In this document: positions 23,905 to 33,214 of the stretch, one piece after another
How the letters are laid out: each line of letters begins with the position of its first letter
Numbering within the stretch: position 1 is the stretch's first letter
Notes under the pieces: generated by a model
Told to the model about the DNA's origin: nothing
The model's database searches: none
The model's input: only the letters and a program-made list of their open reading frames with translations
Assembly: GCA_009838845.1 (NCBI GenBank)
Contig: VXRD01000158.1
Span: 1-52,624 of the forward strand
DNA: 52,624 nt
Source: Gemmatimonadota bacterium
Lineage (GTDB): Bacteria; Latescibacterota; UBA2968
Direction: 5' to 3'
Position numbers and translations under genes: made by a program

Positions 23905-24849
23905 ATGCAATATCGAGTTCTCGTCGATGTCGATCTTCCCGATGAAATTCCAGAGATGATAAATAACCGCTGCGAACTGCACATTTTGGCGCACGACAAT
24001 GTTTCAGATGATAAAGTCGCGTCTGCACAAGGGCTGCTCACTTATGGACACCCGATTATCGGCGGTGATTTTATGGATCGCATGCCCAATTTGAAGGTTA
24101 TCAGCAATTTTGGTGTTGGTGTAGATCACATTGACCTGTCAGCAGCCAAACAGCGCGGAATTCCAGTTGGCAATACGCCCAATATGCTCGATGGCGCAAC
24201 AGCCGATATGACTTTTGCAATGCTCATGGCCGCCGCCCGCAATATCGTTATTGGCGACCGTTTTGCCCGCAGTGCGGCGTTTACGCACTACGATCCACGC
24301 ATTTTGATCGGTCACGAAATCCACGGTACAACACTGGGTATTATTGGTATGGGAAATATCGGTAGGCAGGTCGCACGACGGGCAAAGGGATTTGGCATGA
24401 ATGTGCTTTATCACAACCGAAAACCCGATCCCAAAGCCGAGGTCGAGTTGGGCGCGACTTATGTATCCCTCAACGATTTGCTCGAACAATCGGATTTTGT
24501 CACTTTGAATGTGCCGCTGACTGAGGAAACGCGAAATATGATTGGTCGAGATCAGCTCAGGCGAATGAAAAGAACCGCCATACTGGTCAATCTGGCGCGA
24601 GGAGGTGTTATCGATCACGATGCACTCGTAGAAGCTCTTGATAATAATTGGATCGCAGTTGCCGCGCTCGATGTGACCGAGCCAGAACCTCTTCCACGCG
24701 ATCATCCCCTCCTGTCTATGGACAATGTAGTTATAGTTCCCCACCTGGGCAGTGCCACACGCCAGACGCGTATAGCAATGGCCCAGCGCACGGTAGATAA
24801 TCTTATAGCTGGACTCACGGATCAGCCATTGATCACTTATGTGGTGTAA
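23905..24849 (+). CDS. D-isomer-specific 2-hydroxyacid dehydrogenase
   Basis: This 314-residue NAD(P)-dependent dehydrogenase is in the glyoxylate/hydroxypyruvate reductase-like group. The dinucleotide motif is GIIGMGNIGRQVARR (near 142-156). The catalytic Arg lies in LVNLARGGVID, the Glu in VTEPEPLPRDHPL, and the His in VIVPHLGSAT. It reduces a 2-keto acid such as hydroxypyruvate or glyoxylate, or oxidises the hydroxyacid. ATG 23905 follows AAAGGAG. It is a single gene with its own promoter and converges with the sulfatase gene after eight bases. Substrate not determinable. Confidence 0.9.
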   Translation: MQYRVLVDVDLPDEIPEMINNRCELHILAHDNVSDDKVASAQGLLTYGHPIIGGDFMDRMPNLKVISNFGVGVDHIDLSAAKQRGIPVGNTPNMLDGATADMTFAMLMAAARNIVIGDRFARSAAFTHYDPRILIGHEIHGTTLGIIGMGNIGRQVARRAKGFGMNVLYHNRKPDPKAEVELGATYVSLNDLLEQSDFVTLNVPLTEETRNMIGRDQLRRMKRTAILVNLARGGVIDHDALVEALDNNWIAVAALDVTEPEPLPRDHPLLSMDNVVIVPHLGSATRQTRIAMAQRTVDNLIAGLTDQPLITYVV

Positions 24850-24857
24850 GATAGGTG

Positions 24858-26207
24858 CTAAGCGCATTCAGCGCTCATTTTGTCGCATCGTCGTCTCAGT
24901 CGTTTGAGGTGATTTGAGAATCTGTGATCTCCCGCGAGATTGAATGATTCGTGGGGGTCATTGCGAAGGTCGTAGAGTTCCTCATAGACGGGCTGTTGCT
25001 CGTAGTAGCGAATGTATTTCCATCGTTGTGTGCGTACGCCTTCGCTCTTGGGGATTTCGGCGCGGTGGAACCGGTGTTCGCAGAAGAACGCTTTTCGCCA
25101 GTCAACTTTCTTTTTTTCCAATAATGGAACAAGAGATTTGCCCTGCATTTTGTCCGAAACGTTCAGATTCGCCAGTTCGAGGATGGTTGGCGCAATATCG
25201 ATGTTTAGTGCCAATTCTTCGCGAATGAGACCTCGATTGTTTTCATCAGCCCGTGGATCGAGGATAATAAGGGGTATGCGGATCGACTGTTCGTTCAACT
25301 GCCAGCAGTCGCTGAGTCCGCGATCTCCGTAGTACATCCCGTGGTCGGATGCGAAGATTATGACTGTGTTGTTGGATAATGACAGTTGATCCATGGTCCC
25401 GAGAATCCTGCCTATGTTCCGATCCACACCGCTCACCATTCGGTACAGCCCTCGCATGTTTCTCTGGTAGTCCTCAGATGTCGCATAGCGTTTTTGCCAT
25501 CGCACGCGACTCTCTGTTTCGCGAAGAAATTTTGGCAACTGTCGGAAAAAGTCGGGATGGGCGTTGAATGGCTCTGGTATCTGCGTCTCTGCATAGAGAT
25601 GATCTTCAGTAGCGGGCCAGATGTAGCAGCGCGGATCATTGTCCTGCGCGTGCGGCGCATTGAAACTGATGGAGAGACAAAATGGCTGGCCGGGGTGATC
25701 TGATTGATGTGTGCGCAGGAAGTTGATCGTTTTGTCCCCTGTCATGTCGGTCAGGTGGCGCACACTGCCATCGGGATGTCTGATTTCATACCCTTCTTCG
25801 GTCCAGTGTTCGTAGTTGTCGAACACGTCAAACATCTTTCCCACTGCATCTCCGTCCTGCAGAGAAGGGGCGATTCCGTTGGTGGCTATGCCGAATTTGC
25901 CGATTAGCCCCGTGCGATAACCCGCCATTTTAAGAGTAGCAGGGTAGGAGATGTCGGTGTATGCGCTTTGAAGGGGTGGTGTGAGGAAGGTGAATCGGTG
26001 GCGTCTTTCATAGGTGCCCGTGAGATAGCTGGCCCGGCTTGCAGCGCAGATTGGACTTGTGCAGAACGCGTTTTCGAATCGCACGCCGCTTGCGGCAAGT
26101 CGATCTATGTTTGGGGTTTTGATGATTGGATTGCCAGCGCAACCGAGCAGGTCATTGCGCTGGTTGTCGGTCAGTAGAAAGAGGATGTTCGGAGGAGGTG
26201 CCTTCAC
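24858..26207 (-). CDS. sulfatase (type I)
   Basis: This 449-residue sulfatase has the metal motif FLLTDNQRND (10-19) and the nucleophile motif Cys54-Ala-Ala-Ser-Arg followed by ASYLTG. Like the sulfatase at 5918-7237, it has Ala instead of Pro in CxPxR. The second metal site is FASDHGMYYGDRG. No signal peptide is seen. The gene overlaps the upstream Gfo/Idh/MocA gene by four bases (ATGA), so desulfation and oxidation are translationally coupled. The likely role is removing sulfate from a sugar that the two neighbouring enzymes then metabolise (inference). Confidence 0.9.
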   Translation of the reverse strand: MKAPPPNILFLLTDNQRNDLLGCAGNPIIKTPNIDRLAASGVRFENAFCTSPICAASRASYLTGTYERRHRFTFLTPPLQSAYTDISYPATLKMAGYRTGLIGKFGIATNGIAPSLQDGDAVGKMFDVFDNYEHWTEEGYEIRHPDGSVRHLTDMTGDKTINFLRTHQSDHPGQPFCLSISFNAPHAQDNDPRCYIWPATEDHLYAETQIPEPFNAHPDFFRQLPKFLRETESRVRWQKRYATSEDYQRNMRGLYRMVSGVDRNIGRILGTMDQLSLSNNTVIIFASDHGMYYGDRGLSDCWQLNEQSIRIPLIILDPRADENNRGLIREELALNIDIAPTILELANLNVSDKMQGKSLVPLLEKKKVDWRKAFFCEHRFHRAEIPKSEGVRTQRWKYIRYYEQQPVYEELYDLRNDPHESFNLAGDHRFSNHLKRLRRRCDKMSAECA

Positions 26208-27274
26208 ATCTCATCCAATTCAATGCGTTGACCGGTGTCATTTGATCTGTACGCCGCTTCAATGATTCTGGCGACTTTTAAGGCATCTTCTCCAGAGGTT
26301 GGAGCCGCACCTTTGCCCGCGGTAGATCGAATAAAGTCATCCAAAAAAGTGATCCCATAAGCACCGCCATAAGCATCGACTTCGGGTAGCGTATAATCAA
26401 AGGTTCGCTGAGATGCCGTGTGCCAGCCTTCTGCAACGCTTTCGAGATACAATTCTGATGGGCCACCTGAGGGCGTCCAGAACACGCGGCCCTCGTGACC
26501 GCGAAATCCCATATACGTGTCGTAATTCGGCCCCATATAACCCGCGCCACTTATTGATAGTTGATAACCGGCCTGCATACTGCCCAGCGCGCCATTGGAA
26601 AACCGAAAGGATAGAGACGCCACGTCTTCAACATCGATGTTTTCGCCGCTGAGCGTATCGACAATTGCAGAAACGGAGACGATGTCTGCGTCCATTACAT
26701 AGCACAGCAGATCAATATAATGACACCCCAACCACGATAAGATACCGCCGCCGGAGATTGACCGATCAAATAGCCAGTGTTTGGGATCGCGAAATTTTAC
26801 CTGTGATGTGACCATCCGAGATTCACAAGATGTCACGTGACCTATTGCACCACCTTGCACGAGTCTTCGCGCTTCACAAGCGGTGGGGTGATAGCGATTC
26901 TGATACATGACGCCCAGTTGGACACCCGCTTTTGCCGCACCATCCACGACCTGAGAAACAGCGGCAACCGAAGCACCAATGGGTTTTTCACTGATGATGT
27001 GGATACCCTGCTCGAATAAGCGCAGACAAAGGTCCGGATTCTGGTCGTTTTGGGCGCAGGCTACACCAAAGGCTATATTTTCAGAGCCTAAAAGTACGCT
27101 GAGATCGGAATAAGTACCTGCGACTTTATCTGTTGAGTTAAAGCTGTTCAGAGCCGAGGGGTCGGCGTCATAAAGAATGATCTCATCTACCAGTGAAGAA
27201 GCCTGCAGGGTTTTGAAATGGGCTTCTGAATGGGGATGTGTCAGGCCAAATAAGCCAGCGCGAACGGGTTGCAT
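26204..27274 (-). CDS. Gfo/Idh/MocA family oxidoreductase
   Basis: This 356-residue NAD(P)-dependent sugar or inositol dehydrogenase-type protein has an N-terminal Rossmann fold with a degenerate glycine motif (GLFGLTHPHSEAH) and the family's Glu-Lys-Pro motif in HIISEKPIGA, holding the catalytic Lys. The C-terminal alpha/beta domain contains GGGILSWLGCHYIDLL, with the His/Asp-type active-site pattern. It is coupled to the sulfatase and lies 23 bases downstream of a sugar isomerase/epimerase gene, forming a three-gene catabolic unit. Substrate unknown. Confidence 0.88.
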   Translation of the reverse strand: MQPVRAGLFGLTHPHSEAHFKTLQASSLVDEIILYDADPSALNSFNSTDKVAGTYSDLSVLLGSENIAFGVACAQNDQNPDLCLRLFEQGIHIISEKPIGASVAAVSQVVDGAAKAGVQLGVMYQNRYHPTACEARRLVQGGAIGHVTSCESRMVTSQVKFRDPKHWLFDRSISGGGILSWLGCHYIDLLCYVMDADIVSVSAIVDTLSGENIDVEDVASLSFRFSNGALGSMQAGYQLSISGAGYMGPNYDTYMGFRGHEGRVFWTPSGGPSELYLESVAEGWHTASQRTFDYTLPEVDAYGGAYGITFLDDFIRSTAGKGAAPTSGEDALKVARIIEAAYRSNDTGQRIELDEM

Positions 27275-27296
27275 TAGATTATCCTCATGGATAGGG

Positions 27297-28106
27297 CTAT
27301 AAATACGGCAGTACTTCGCGCTTGAGCGCGTTGAGATATGTCCATTCTTCGCCGAGATCCTGGAAGATCAATGTGTAATATCCCGAGAAATTGACTTTGC
27401 GCGTCAAGTCCAAACAGGTCAGGAATTGGTCCCGCAACATGATCCCATCTTCGTAATCCGCTTTGGTGTGAATCGTATCTGCAAATGGCAACGCCTCTGC
27501 GAGGTCGCCCAGCTTGTGTTCCCCTTTGAAGTTGCCAAAATCAGTACACAATCCGATTTTTCCCTCGCATCTGTTCAAAATATCCAGTAGAGGGGCTGCG
27601 CGCTGGGTTAATCGCTTGAAATTCTCGGTCATGACACGTACGCCACAATCGCGTGCATAGTCCGACAATTGCAGGAGATTTTGCGCGCTGAGTGCTATGG
27701 ATTCCGCGTCTGGCTCTGCTTCGCCGGCGATTACGCGCACATTCGCCGCGCCACAGGTGGATGCGATGTCAATCCATCTCCGAATTTCCGCCAGGTCCTT
27801 TTCCCTTTGTTCGAGATCGGGATGCGTAATATCCCAGGCGTCGATTAAGATGCTGTAAAGCGATACGCCGTGTCTGTCCAGTTCTGCACGCAGATCTGCG
27901 ATAAACGCATCATCCGTTGTGGGGAAATGAAAATGGCAGATTTCCAAATGCCCGATGCCGTGTGATGCTATTTCGCGGGGGACATCGAGCAGTTTTATGC
28001 GCCCTCCATCGCCATTTCGGTTCACAAATCCATCGGGCGTGCGATCGTACCACGCCTTGCCCAAAGCGCGGTGTAAGCTCCAGGTGGAAATAGATAGTTC
28101 TGGCAT
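27297..28106 (-). CDS. sugar phosphate isomerase/epimerase (TIM barrel, AP2EC family)
   Basis: This 269-residue xylose-isomerase-like TIM barrel has the family's metal-binding acidic and His residues on successive strands (HLEICHFHF, ENFKRL, GLCTDFGN, TIHTKADYEDG). The family covers hydroxypyruvate isomerase, inosose dehydratase/isomerase and related sugar epimerases. The ATG is preceded by GAGGAG. It is first in the unit with a Gfo/Idh/MocA oxidoreductase and a sulfatase. This pairing is typical of inositol- or keto-sugar-like degradation, but the reaction is not fixed by sequence. Confidence 0.85.
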   Translation of the reverse strand: MPELSISTWSLHRALGKAWYDRTPDGFVNRNGDGGRIKLLDVPREIASHGIGHLEICHFHFPTTDDAFIADLRAELDRHGVSLYSILIDAWDITHPDLEQREKDLAEIRRWIDIASTCGAANVRVIAGEAEPDAESIALSAQNLLQLSDYARDCGVRVMTENFKRLTQRAAPLLDILNRCEGKIGLCTDFGNFKGEHKLGDLAEALPFADTIHTKADYEDGIMLRDQFLTCLDLTRKVNFSGYYTLIFQDLGEEWTYLNALKREVLPYL

Positions 28107-28167
28107 ATTATAGTCTCCTCAATGCGAATTTGCGTCCTGGTGTAACCTTCCATATACAGGATAACGC

Positions 28168-29718
28168 CTACTTACCAAAGGCGTTGGCAAAGATCAGAAA
28201 GTCCCCAAATCCAATTGTGCCATCGTTATCCAGATCGTATCTCGCATCATATCCTTCGTCGCTCTGGCTCAATTCGAATTGCTGCACAAATAGCAAAAAA
28301 TCGGTAAAATCAACGCGACCATCACCACTAAAGTCGGGCCTTGCCAGCAAAAAATCAAGGGCTGTTTTGATCAATAGGTCCTCGCCTGTAGTGTCGGTAG
28401 AAAATGCAACGTGGACATCAGGTGATAGCCCCTTCCCTTCGAATGGATCTCCATCGGGTGTGAAAGCTACCCAAGAGGGCAAAAACACGATCACGCCATT
28501 CGACAAGGATACAGGTTGTGGATTACCTGAACTGCCGTAGGACATCTCGCCCATCAATGTGCATTGTGACACCTGCTTCATCATTAACAGGAATGCCTCG
28601 CAACTACTCACGTTGACCGGTCCCATCAGAACGACTGTGCGCCCTCGAAAACCGAGGACGGATGGCGTCGGATTCAACGTTCGGGTCATAATTTCAGAAA
28701 ATCCTGACGGCATGGAAGGATCGCGGAAGTGATGCTGGGCATACACTACGGGATGCTCGACAAATCGACCGGCAATTTCCCGAGCCAACTGCTCGGCTCC
28801 TCCGCTATTGAATCGAACATCCAAAATCAAGGTATCATCAGACGATAGTCCGTCGATCCAGGTCCCGGCGGCTTCGATATCTCCGGCCTGTTCTCGTCGC
28901 CAAGTTCCAATCATTAGATACGCTGGTCCATCCTGAAATCTTCCGGTAGCCACTACGTCATTGACAGATCGAAACCCAGAGACCGTTTTTTTGATCAGAT
29001 CTAAATCCACATTTGGGCTGATGCTTCGCCGAAAGCTGGCAAAAGTTTCATCACCCACTTTGAGCCAGATGTGAATATCGCGGGCGATCTCTAAGAGCTG
29101 CCCAGCAAGCGTGGCAAATTGGGCGCGCGTTTTCGCATCGATTAACCGCGACTCAAACTCGGCAAATCGGGCGTCCCAATCCACGCCCCGCAGATCGCGA
29201 TGGGAATACCGATCCTCAATGGTCGATCTCAACTGCTTCAACGATTCTCGATTCAGTTCTTGAGATAGAGAATCCACTGTGCCCGATGGCGCAGTGCGGA
29301 AGGAGATGGGATATGGGACTGCGGGAAGCCCGTTGGTTCCTCGGAAATTCTGATAACGGTCTGAGTTTATGCTCAACCAGTATGCGTGATCCGGTTTGAG
29401 TCTTATCGAGAGAACGATGGTCGTGTTGGATATCCACTGCGGTCTGCCGACAACTTCTGGGAACGTGGGACCACCACCCACAAACGAATAACCGCTGGTC
29501 ACCATGGGCTGATCGAAAGTAACGCGCAGTTCATTCGTCGCGGGATCCACTGACATCGCGCCATTCTCCGGAGAGGTCCGAACTACGCGAGGACGTTCCT
29601 GAGCATCTACGGTTACGAATCCGATGAAGAACCAAAGACATAACAGCGTTCGGCGTACAATCAACGCCCGATGCAAGCGCCATGTAGATAATTCTGTAAT
29701 CTTATGACCGACTCGCAC
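28168..29718 (-). CDS. secreted S41-family peptidase with Ig-like and dockerin-like EF-hand domains
   Basis: This 516-residue secreted protein has a signal peptide with a long N-region (hydrophobic 24-36, cleavage near VDAQ). An SbsA-type Ig-like domain (about 43-145) with the typical VRTSPENGAM start comes next, then an S41 (tail-specific protease/tricorn) domain (about 155-440). The proposed nucleophile is Ser371 or Ser372 in NVSSCEAF and the proposed His is His216. The Lys of CtpA-type enzymes is absent, so the tricorn-like Ser-His-Ser-Glu arrangement is more likely. Two calcium loops follow (Asp462-Asp470 and Asp495-Asp506). The start is GTG, five bases after the stop of an antitoxin-like gene, with AAGG at suitable distance. 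Confidence 0.8.
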   Translation of the reverse strand: MRVGHKITELSTWRLHRALIVRRTLLCLWFFIGFVTVDAQERPRVVRTSPENGAMSVDPATNELRVTFDQPMVTSGYSFVGGGPTFPEVVGRPQWISNTTIVLSIRLKPDHAYWLSINSDRYQNFRGTNGLPAVPYPISFRTAPSGTVDSLSQELNRESLKQLRSTIEDRYSHRDLRGVDWDARFAEFESRLIDAKTRAQFATLAGQLLEIARDIHIWLKVGDETFASFRRSISPNVDLDLIKKTVSGFRSVNDVVATGRFQDGPAYLMIGTWRREQAGDIEAAGTWIDGLSSDDTLILDVRFNSGGAEQLAREIAGRFVEHPVVYAQHHFRDPSMPSGFSEIMTRTLNPTPSVLGFRGRTVVLMGPVNVSSCEAFLLMMKQVSQCTLMGEMSYGSSGNPQPVSLSNGVIVFLPSWVAFTPDGDPFEGKGLSPDVHVAFSTDTTGEDLLIKTALDFLLARPDFSGDGRVDFTDFLLFVQQFELSQSDEGYDARYDLDNDGTIGFGDFLIFANAFGK

Positions 29719-29723
29719 AATAC

Positions 29724-29984
29724 TTACCTTGAAACCGATGACACCCGATGAAGATGCGCTTCACGCGGCGGTGTTAGCGAGTCCGTGCGTGCTTCCGGCG
29801 CGAGCAGCAGTTCCTTGAGGTCTGGGCTGTCCATCTTCTCTAATCGTCTCCACTGATCAATGGGGACGAGCACAGCTGTCTCCACACCCCGCTTGGTCAC
29901 AATCTGTGGCCCCTCAGCAAGGCTCGTCTTGAGTAGCTCGCTGAACCGCGCCCTGGCGTCCTGTACTTGCCATGTCTTGGTCAT
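29724..29984 (-). CDS. Phd/YefM-family antitoxin, orphan
   Basis: This 86-residue protein has the Phd/YefM N-terminal DNA-binding fold: WQVQDARARFSELL, then GPQIVTKRGVETAVLVP and IDQWRRLEK. In complete modules the C-terminal tail wraps a toxin encoded immediately downstream. Here the next gene is the S41 peptidase, and no PIN, RelE/Txe or Doc toxin is seen on either side. It may be a solitary antitoxin, a relic, or a repressor of the peptidase gene, to which it is linked by only five bases. A good AGGAAG site precedes the ATG. Confidence 0.8.
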   Translation of the reverse strand: MTKTWQVQDARARFSELLKTSLAEGPQIVTKRGVETAVLVPIDQWRRLEKMDSPDLKELLLAPEARTDSLTPPREAHLHRVSSVSR

Positions 29985-30017
29985 ACTTCCTCCAAAGATT
30001 GCTATGATGTCTGATTT

Positions 30018-31079
30018 TCACGTATTCTTGCAGCCCACTTTTTCAGATAGGTGGCAGATCGCCTGTGCGGCTTCTTCAACATCGGATTTGGAGATGCCGA
30101 TGTGTGGGATCAATCTTATCAGGTGTGTGCCGATGACGCTTACGCGTATGCCGTATTCGGCGAGTAATCGGTCGCCAAAATCGCGGCCGGAAATGCCCAA
30201 TTGAGCCACGTCAAAGCGCACCATGTTGGTCTCTACGCCTTCGACATTGATTCCAATTCCGGGTGCTTTTGCAATGCCTTTTGCCAGGCGTTTTGCATTG
30301 GCGTGATCTTCTGCCATCCGTTCGACGTTGTGTTCTAACGCGTAAATACCCGCAGCGGCAATGATGCCAGCCTGCCGCATGGCGCCTCCGATACGCTGTT
30401 TCCACTGCCAGGCATTGAGAATAAACTCTGATGGTCCCGCCAGTACAGCCCCCACAGGCGCGCCCAGGCCCTTGCTCAGATCGATCCACAGGGTGTCAAA
30501 AGACTCGGCGTACGCTTTTGGTGCAATGCCAGTTGCAACTGTTGCATTTAGCAATCGTGCGCCATCCATGTGCGTTAAAGCACCTTTTTCGTGCGCCATA
30601 TCGCATACTGCGCGTATCTGTTCGAGGGACCATATACGTCCCCCCGGCATATTTGTGGTCTGTTCGGCACAGACGAGGCGGAAGGGCGGTCTGTATCGCG
30701 TTGACGGCACCATAACCTCTGCCATTTGCCCGGGTGTAAACATGCCATTTTTTCCATCAATGGGATACAGCGTTGCGCGAGCGAGCACCGCTGCGCCACC
30801 GGCTTCTGATATGAGCGGGTGTGCGGTGCGATCCACCAAAATGAGATCTCCTGCGCGGCAGTGAACCGCATAAGAAATCTGGTTGCACATCGTTCCCGAT
30901 GGCAAAAAAAGGGCCGCCTCTTTGCCCAGCATCTCGGCGACCATATCCTGTAGGGCATTCACCGACGGGTCTTCGCCCTTTTGCTCATCACCCACTTCTG
31001 CCCGACACATAAACTCGCGCATCGCTTGCGTTGGCACGGTGGATGTATCACTGTAAAGATCAATTTTAATGTCAGTCAT
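30018..31079 (-). CDS. ltaE: low-specificity L-threonine aldolase (beta-eliminating lyase family)
   Basis: This 353-residue PLP enzyme cleaves threonine or allo-threonine to glycine and acetaldehyde. It begins with the family hallmark [12 protein letters not shown] (5-16). The PLP Lys is Lys203 in [13 protein letters not shown], and HMDGAR (170-175) holds the PLP Asp. The start codon directly abuts the stop of the PAC2 gene (TAAATG), so translation is coupled. Specificity could extend to other beta-hydroxy amino acids, which would fit a catabolic setting. Confidence 0.9.
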   Translation of the reverse strand: MTDIKIDLYSDTSTVPTQAMREFMCRAEVGDEQKGEDPSVNALQDMVAEMLGKEAALFLPSGTMCNQISYAVHCRAGDLILVDRTAHPLISEAGGAAVLARATLYPIDGKNGMFTPGQMAEVMVPSTRYRPPFRLVCAEQTTNMPGGRIWSLEQIRAVCDMAHEKGALTHMDGARLLNATVATGIAPKAYAESFDTLWIDLSKGLGAPVGAVLAGPSEFILNAWQWKQRIGGAMRQAGIIAAAGIYALEHNVERMAEDHANAKRLAKGIAKAPGIGINVEGVETNMVRFDVAQLGISGRDFGDRLLAEYGIRVSVIGTHLIRLIPHIGISKSDVEEAAQAICHLSEKVGCKNT

Positions 31080-32039
31080 TTATCTGCTTTCTCCTGGGCC
31101 AGATTTGAAAAGATTCAGAAACCGATCTTCGTAAAATGGATAGAGGTTCCAACGGTCGAGTTCTGCTTTGAGTTCATTGGCTTTTTTGTGAAACTGATCA
31201 TTTTTTTTCACTTCGCGAAACATCTTTTCAATGCGTTCCATAACGGACTGAGGCACTTTATCCTCTTCGATCTTTCCGCCTGGAAATTCGTTTTCTGGAA
31301 TATCGTCCATGTGGGAAAATGTCTTTTGGATTTGCATCTCAATATCTTCCATTGTGCCTTCCATCTTTTCGGCAGCGTCGTCAATTTCCGACATATCGAC
31401 CGAAAAATTTAACAAATGTGCCAGAGTCAGCACAATCTCTTTTGAGGCTTTGGGGTTTGGGATGGGTGCTGCGTATTGCGGCATGGTTCCCAAAAAACAG
31501 GCTGCATTGAGATCGCGTTTTTGAGCAAAGCCCAGCAACAGACCATTAAGCCCTGAGACCATCCCCTCTTTCAAGATCTCCACGCCATGCGATGCCAGTA
31601 AATCTCGAAATTCAGTGTTGTTCGCCACTCCCAGCACCTGTGCATCTTCTTTGTGACTGGACTGTGTGAGATAGGCCGCTCCTGTGAGAACGGTATCGAT
31701 GCCGACCCGCTGTCCCACGTCCAGAATTTTGTCCAATAATTCATCGCCGGGTACTCCGCCTATTTGCGCTTCACTTTGAAAAATAATCAAATCGTGTTCT
31801 TCCACTGCATAAAATACATGGGCAGGCGGATCGGGAAAGGTCGCGAGCCCATCTTCTACGATCATGGCTTCGGGCGTGAAGTGGGATTGCATGTCTATTT
31901 CTGCAAATGCGACGGCATCGAGTTTGCGCCGGATATAGTCAATCGCACCAATTCCTACACTGCCCATACCGGGCCATCCGGCAATTAATACGGATGCCTG
32001 AAAGGAACGGGGCAATTCTTTCAATACGTTTAGTTTCAT
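31080..32039 (-). CDS. PAC2 family protein
   Basis: This 319-residue protein belongs to the PAC2 superfamily (proteasome assembly chaperone 2-like). The N-terminal strand-loop AGWPGMGSVG (20-29) and the internal GVPGDELLDKIL/LTGAAYLTQSSH blocks are diagnostic. The C-terminal 80 residues form a charged, helical coiled-coil-like tail. Bacterial and archaeal PAC2 proteins have no agreed function. It is coupled to a threonine aldolase. No proteasome gene is in the window. Confidence 0.75.
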   Translation of the reverse strand: MKLNVLKELPRSFQASVLIAGWPGMGSVGIGAIDYIRRKLDAVAFAEIDMQSHFTPEAMIVEDGLATFPDPPAHVFYAVEEHDLIIFQSEAQIGGVPGDELLDKILDVGQRVGIDTVLTGAAYLTQSSHKEDAQVLGVANNTEFRDLLASHGVEILKEGMVSGLNGLLLGFAQKRDLNAACFLGTMPQYAAPIPNPKASKEIVLTLAHLLNFSVDMSEIDDAAEKMEGTMEDIEMQIQKTFSHMDDIPENEFPGGKIEEDKVPQSVMERIEKMFREVKKNDQFHKKANELKAELDRWNLYPFYEDRFLNLFKSGPGESR

Positions 32040-32110
32040 TTTGTGACCTTTCCACAGAGGACAGAGCGTTTTAGAAATAATATCAAATTACAGACCTGGA
32101 CACAACCAGG

Positions 32111-33202
32111 TTAATGCCCAGAGTGCCATTTCTCGAGCGGATGAGAGCGATCGGGGTTTGGAAAAACAACGCGCTGTCCAGAAATTTGGGATGCGTACGC
32201 TCCGTGAATCATTTCCAATGCCCAACGTGCATCTCGATCACTGGAAATGGGTGCGCGGTCGCGTTCTATAGCGTCAATCAGGTCGATAATGGCGCGATAA
32301 TTTCCCGTCTCCTGCAAGTGATCACCCGCAAGGTCGAGCGCCTGCCACTCACGACCACCTCTCCAGGGTGCCCACAGTCCATCTTCGTAAATGGATATTG
32401 CTTCTGCTCCTCCGCTTATGGCTATCCGCCCAGATTCTCCGACCAGCACCAGCCCATAGCCCTGTCCTTTTCCCGATTGATTGGCCCGCGAGACAAATGA
32501 GCCATCCACGCCATCGCGAAAGGAAAACAGGCTGACCACGCCATCGCCCGCAATCGCGCCAATTGGCTCTGTGGCTTCCCGCACATCCTCGGGTGTGATT
32601 TCACGGTCTCCAACTGTAACGCGCGCTGTCATCCACAGGGGATCGCCACCCAAAAAGCGCATCATGTTGAAGAGATGTGTTCCCAACACCAGCATGTCTT
32701 CGCCGCCTCCCCGATGGTCTTGTTTGCCATACCCATGCATGGATAGGAGCTTTCCAATTTGATTTTCCCGTATTAAATCGCGCACTTGATGTAATTGCCT
32801 GAGGTAAACAGCCTGATGCGCTACGGCAATTTTGCGGTTGTGCTGTTCGGCGGCAGCCACGATGCGGTCTGCGGACGCGAGGTCGCCTGCAAGTGGTTTT
32901 TCCGAATAGACATGGCAGCCAGCTTCGATACACGCCACGATCATTTCTTCGTGACAATCGACCCACCGGGGACACACGCTGACAATATCGAGGTCTTCTT
33001 TTTTTAGCATGTCGCGATAGTCCGCATACCCTCGCTGTGCTCCGGCATCTGCGATAGCCTTTTCCCGTCCGGCAGTATTCGGATCGGACACAGCAATCAT
33101 ATCCACGCAGTCGATTTTTTGATAGGGCACATGCAGGCCATGTCCAAAATTGCCCTGCCCGGTCCGACCAATAGCACCGGCGCGATAGCGTTTTTCTGCC
33201 AT
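32111..33202 (-). CDS. Gfo/Idh/MocA family oxidoreductase
   Basis: This 363-residue NAD(P)-dependent oxidoreductase has an N-terminal Rossmann domain (AIGRTGQGNFGHG) and a conserved Glu-Lys-Pro in HVYSEKPLAGD, with the catalytic Lys. The C-terminal domain includes GGGEDMLVLGTHLFNMM. AAGGAG sits five bases from the ATG. It lies 12 bases after the MDR dehydrogenase and belongs to the isomerase-MDR-oxidoreductase unit at 32.1-35.1 kb. Likely a sugar or cyclitol dehydrogenase; substrate unknown. Confidence 0.9.
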   Translation of the reverse strand: MAEKRYRAGAIGRTGQGNFGHGLHVPYQKIDCVDMIAVSDPNTAGREKAIADAGAQRGYADYRDMLKKEDLDIVSVCPRWVDCHEEMIVACIEAGCHVYSEKPLAGDLASADRIVAAAEQHNRKIAVAHQAVYLRQLHQVRDLIRENQIGKLLSMHGYGKQDHRGGGEDMLVLGTHLFNMMRFLGGDPLWMTARVTVGDREITPEDVREATEPIGAIAGDGVVSLFSFRDGVDGSFVSRANQSGKGQGYGLVLVGESGRIAISGGAEAISIYEDGLWAPWRGGREWQALDLAGDHLQETGNYRAIIDLIDAIERDRAPISSDRDARWALEMIHGAYASQISGQRVVFPNPDRSHPLEKWHSGH

Positions 33203-33214
33203 TATGACTCCTTA

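Noticed and set aside
22897-29718. Cellulosome-like system inferred from dockerin-like tails
   Set aside because: No cohesin or scaffoldin is present in the window; only the tail module is supported.
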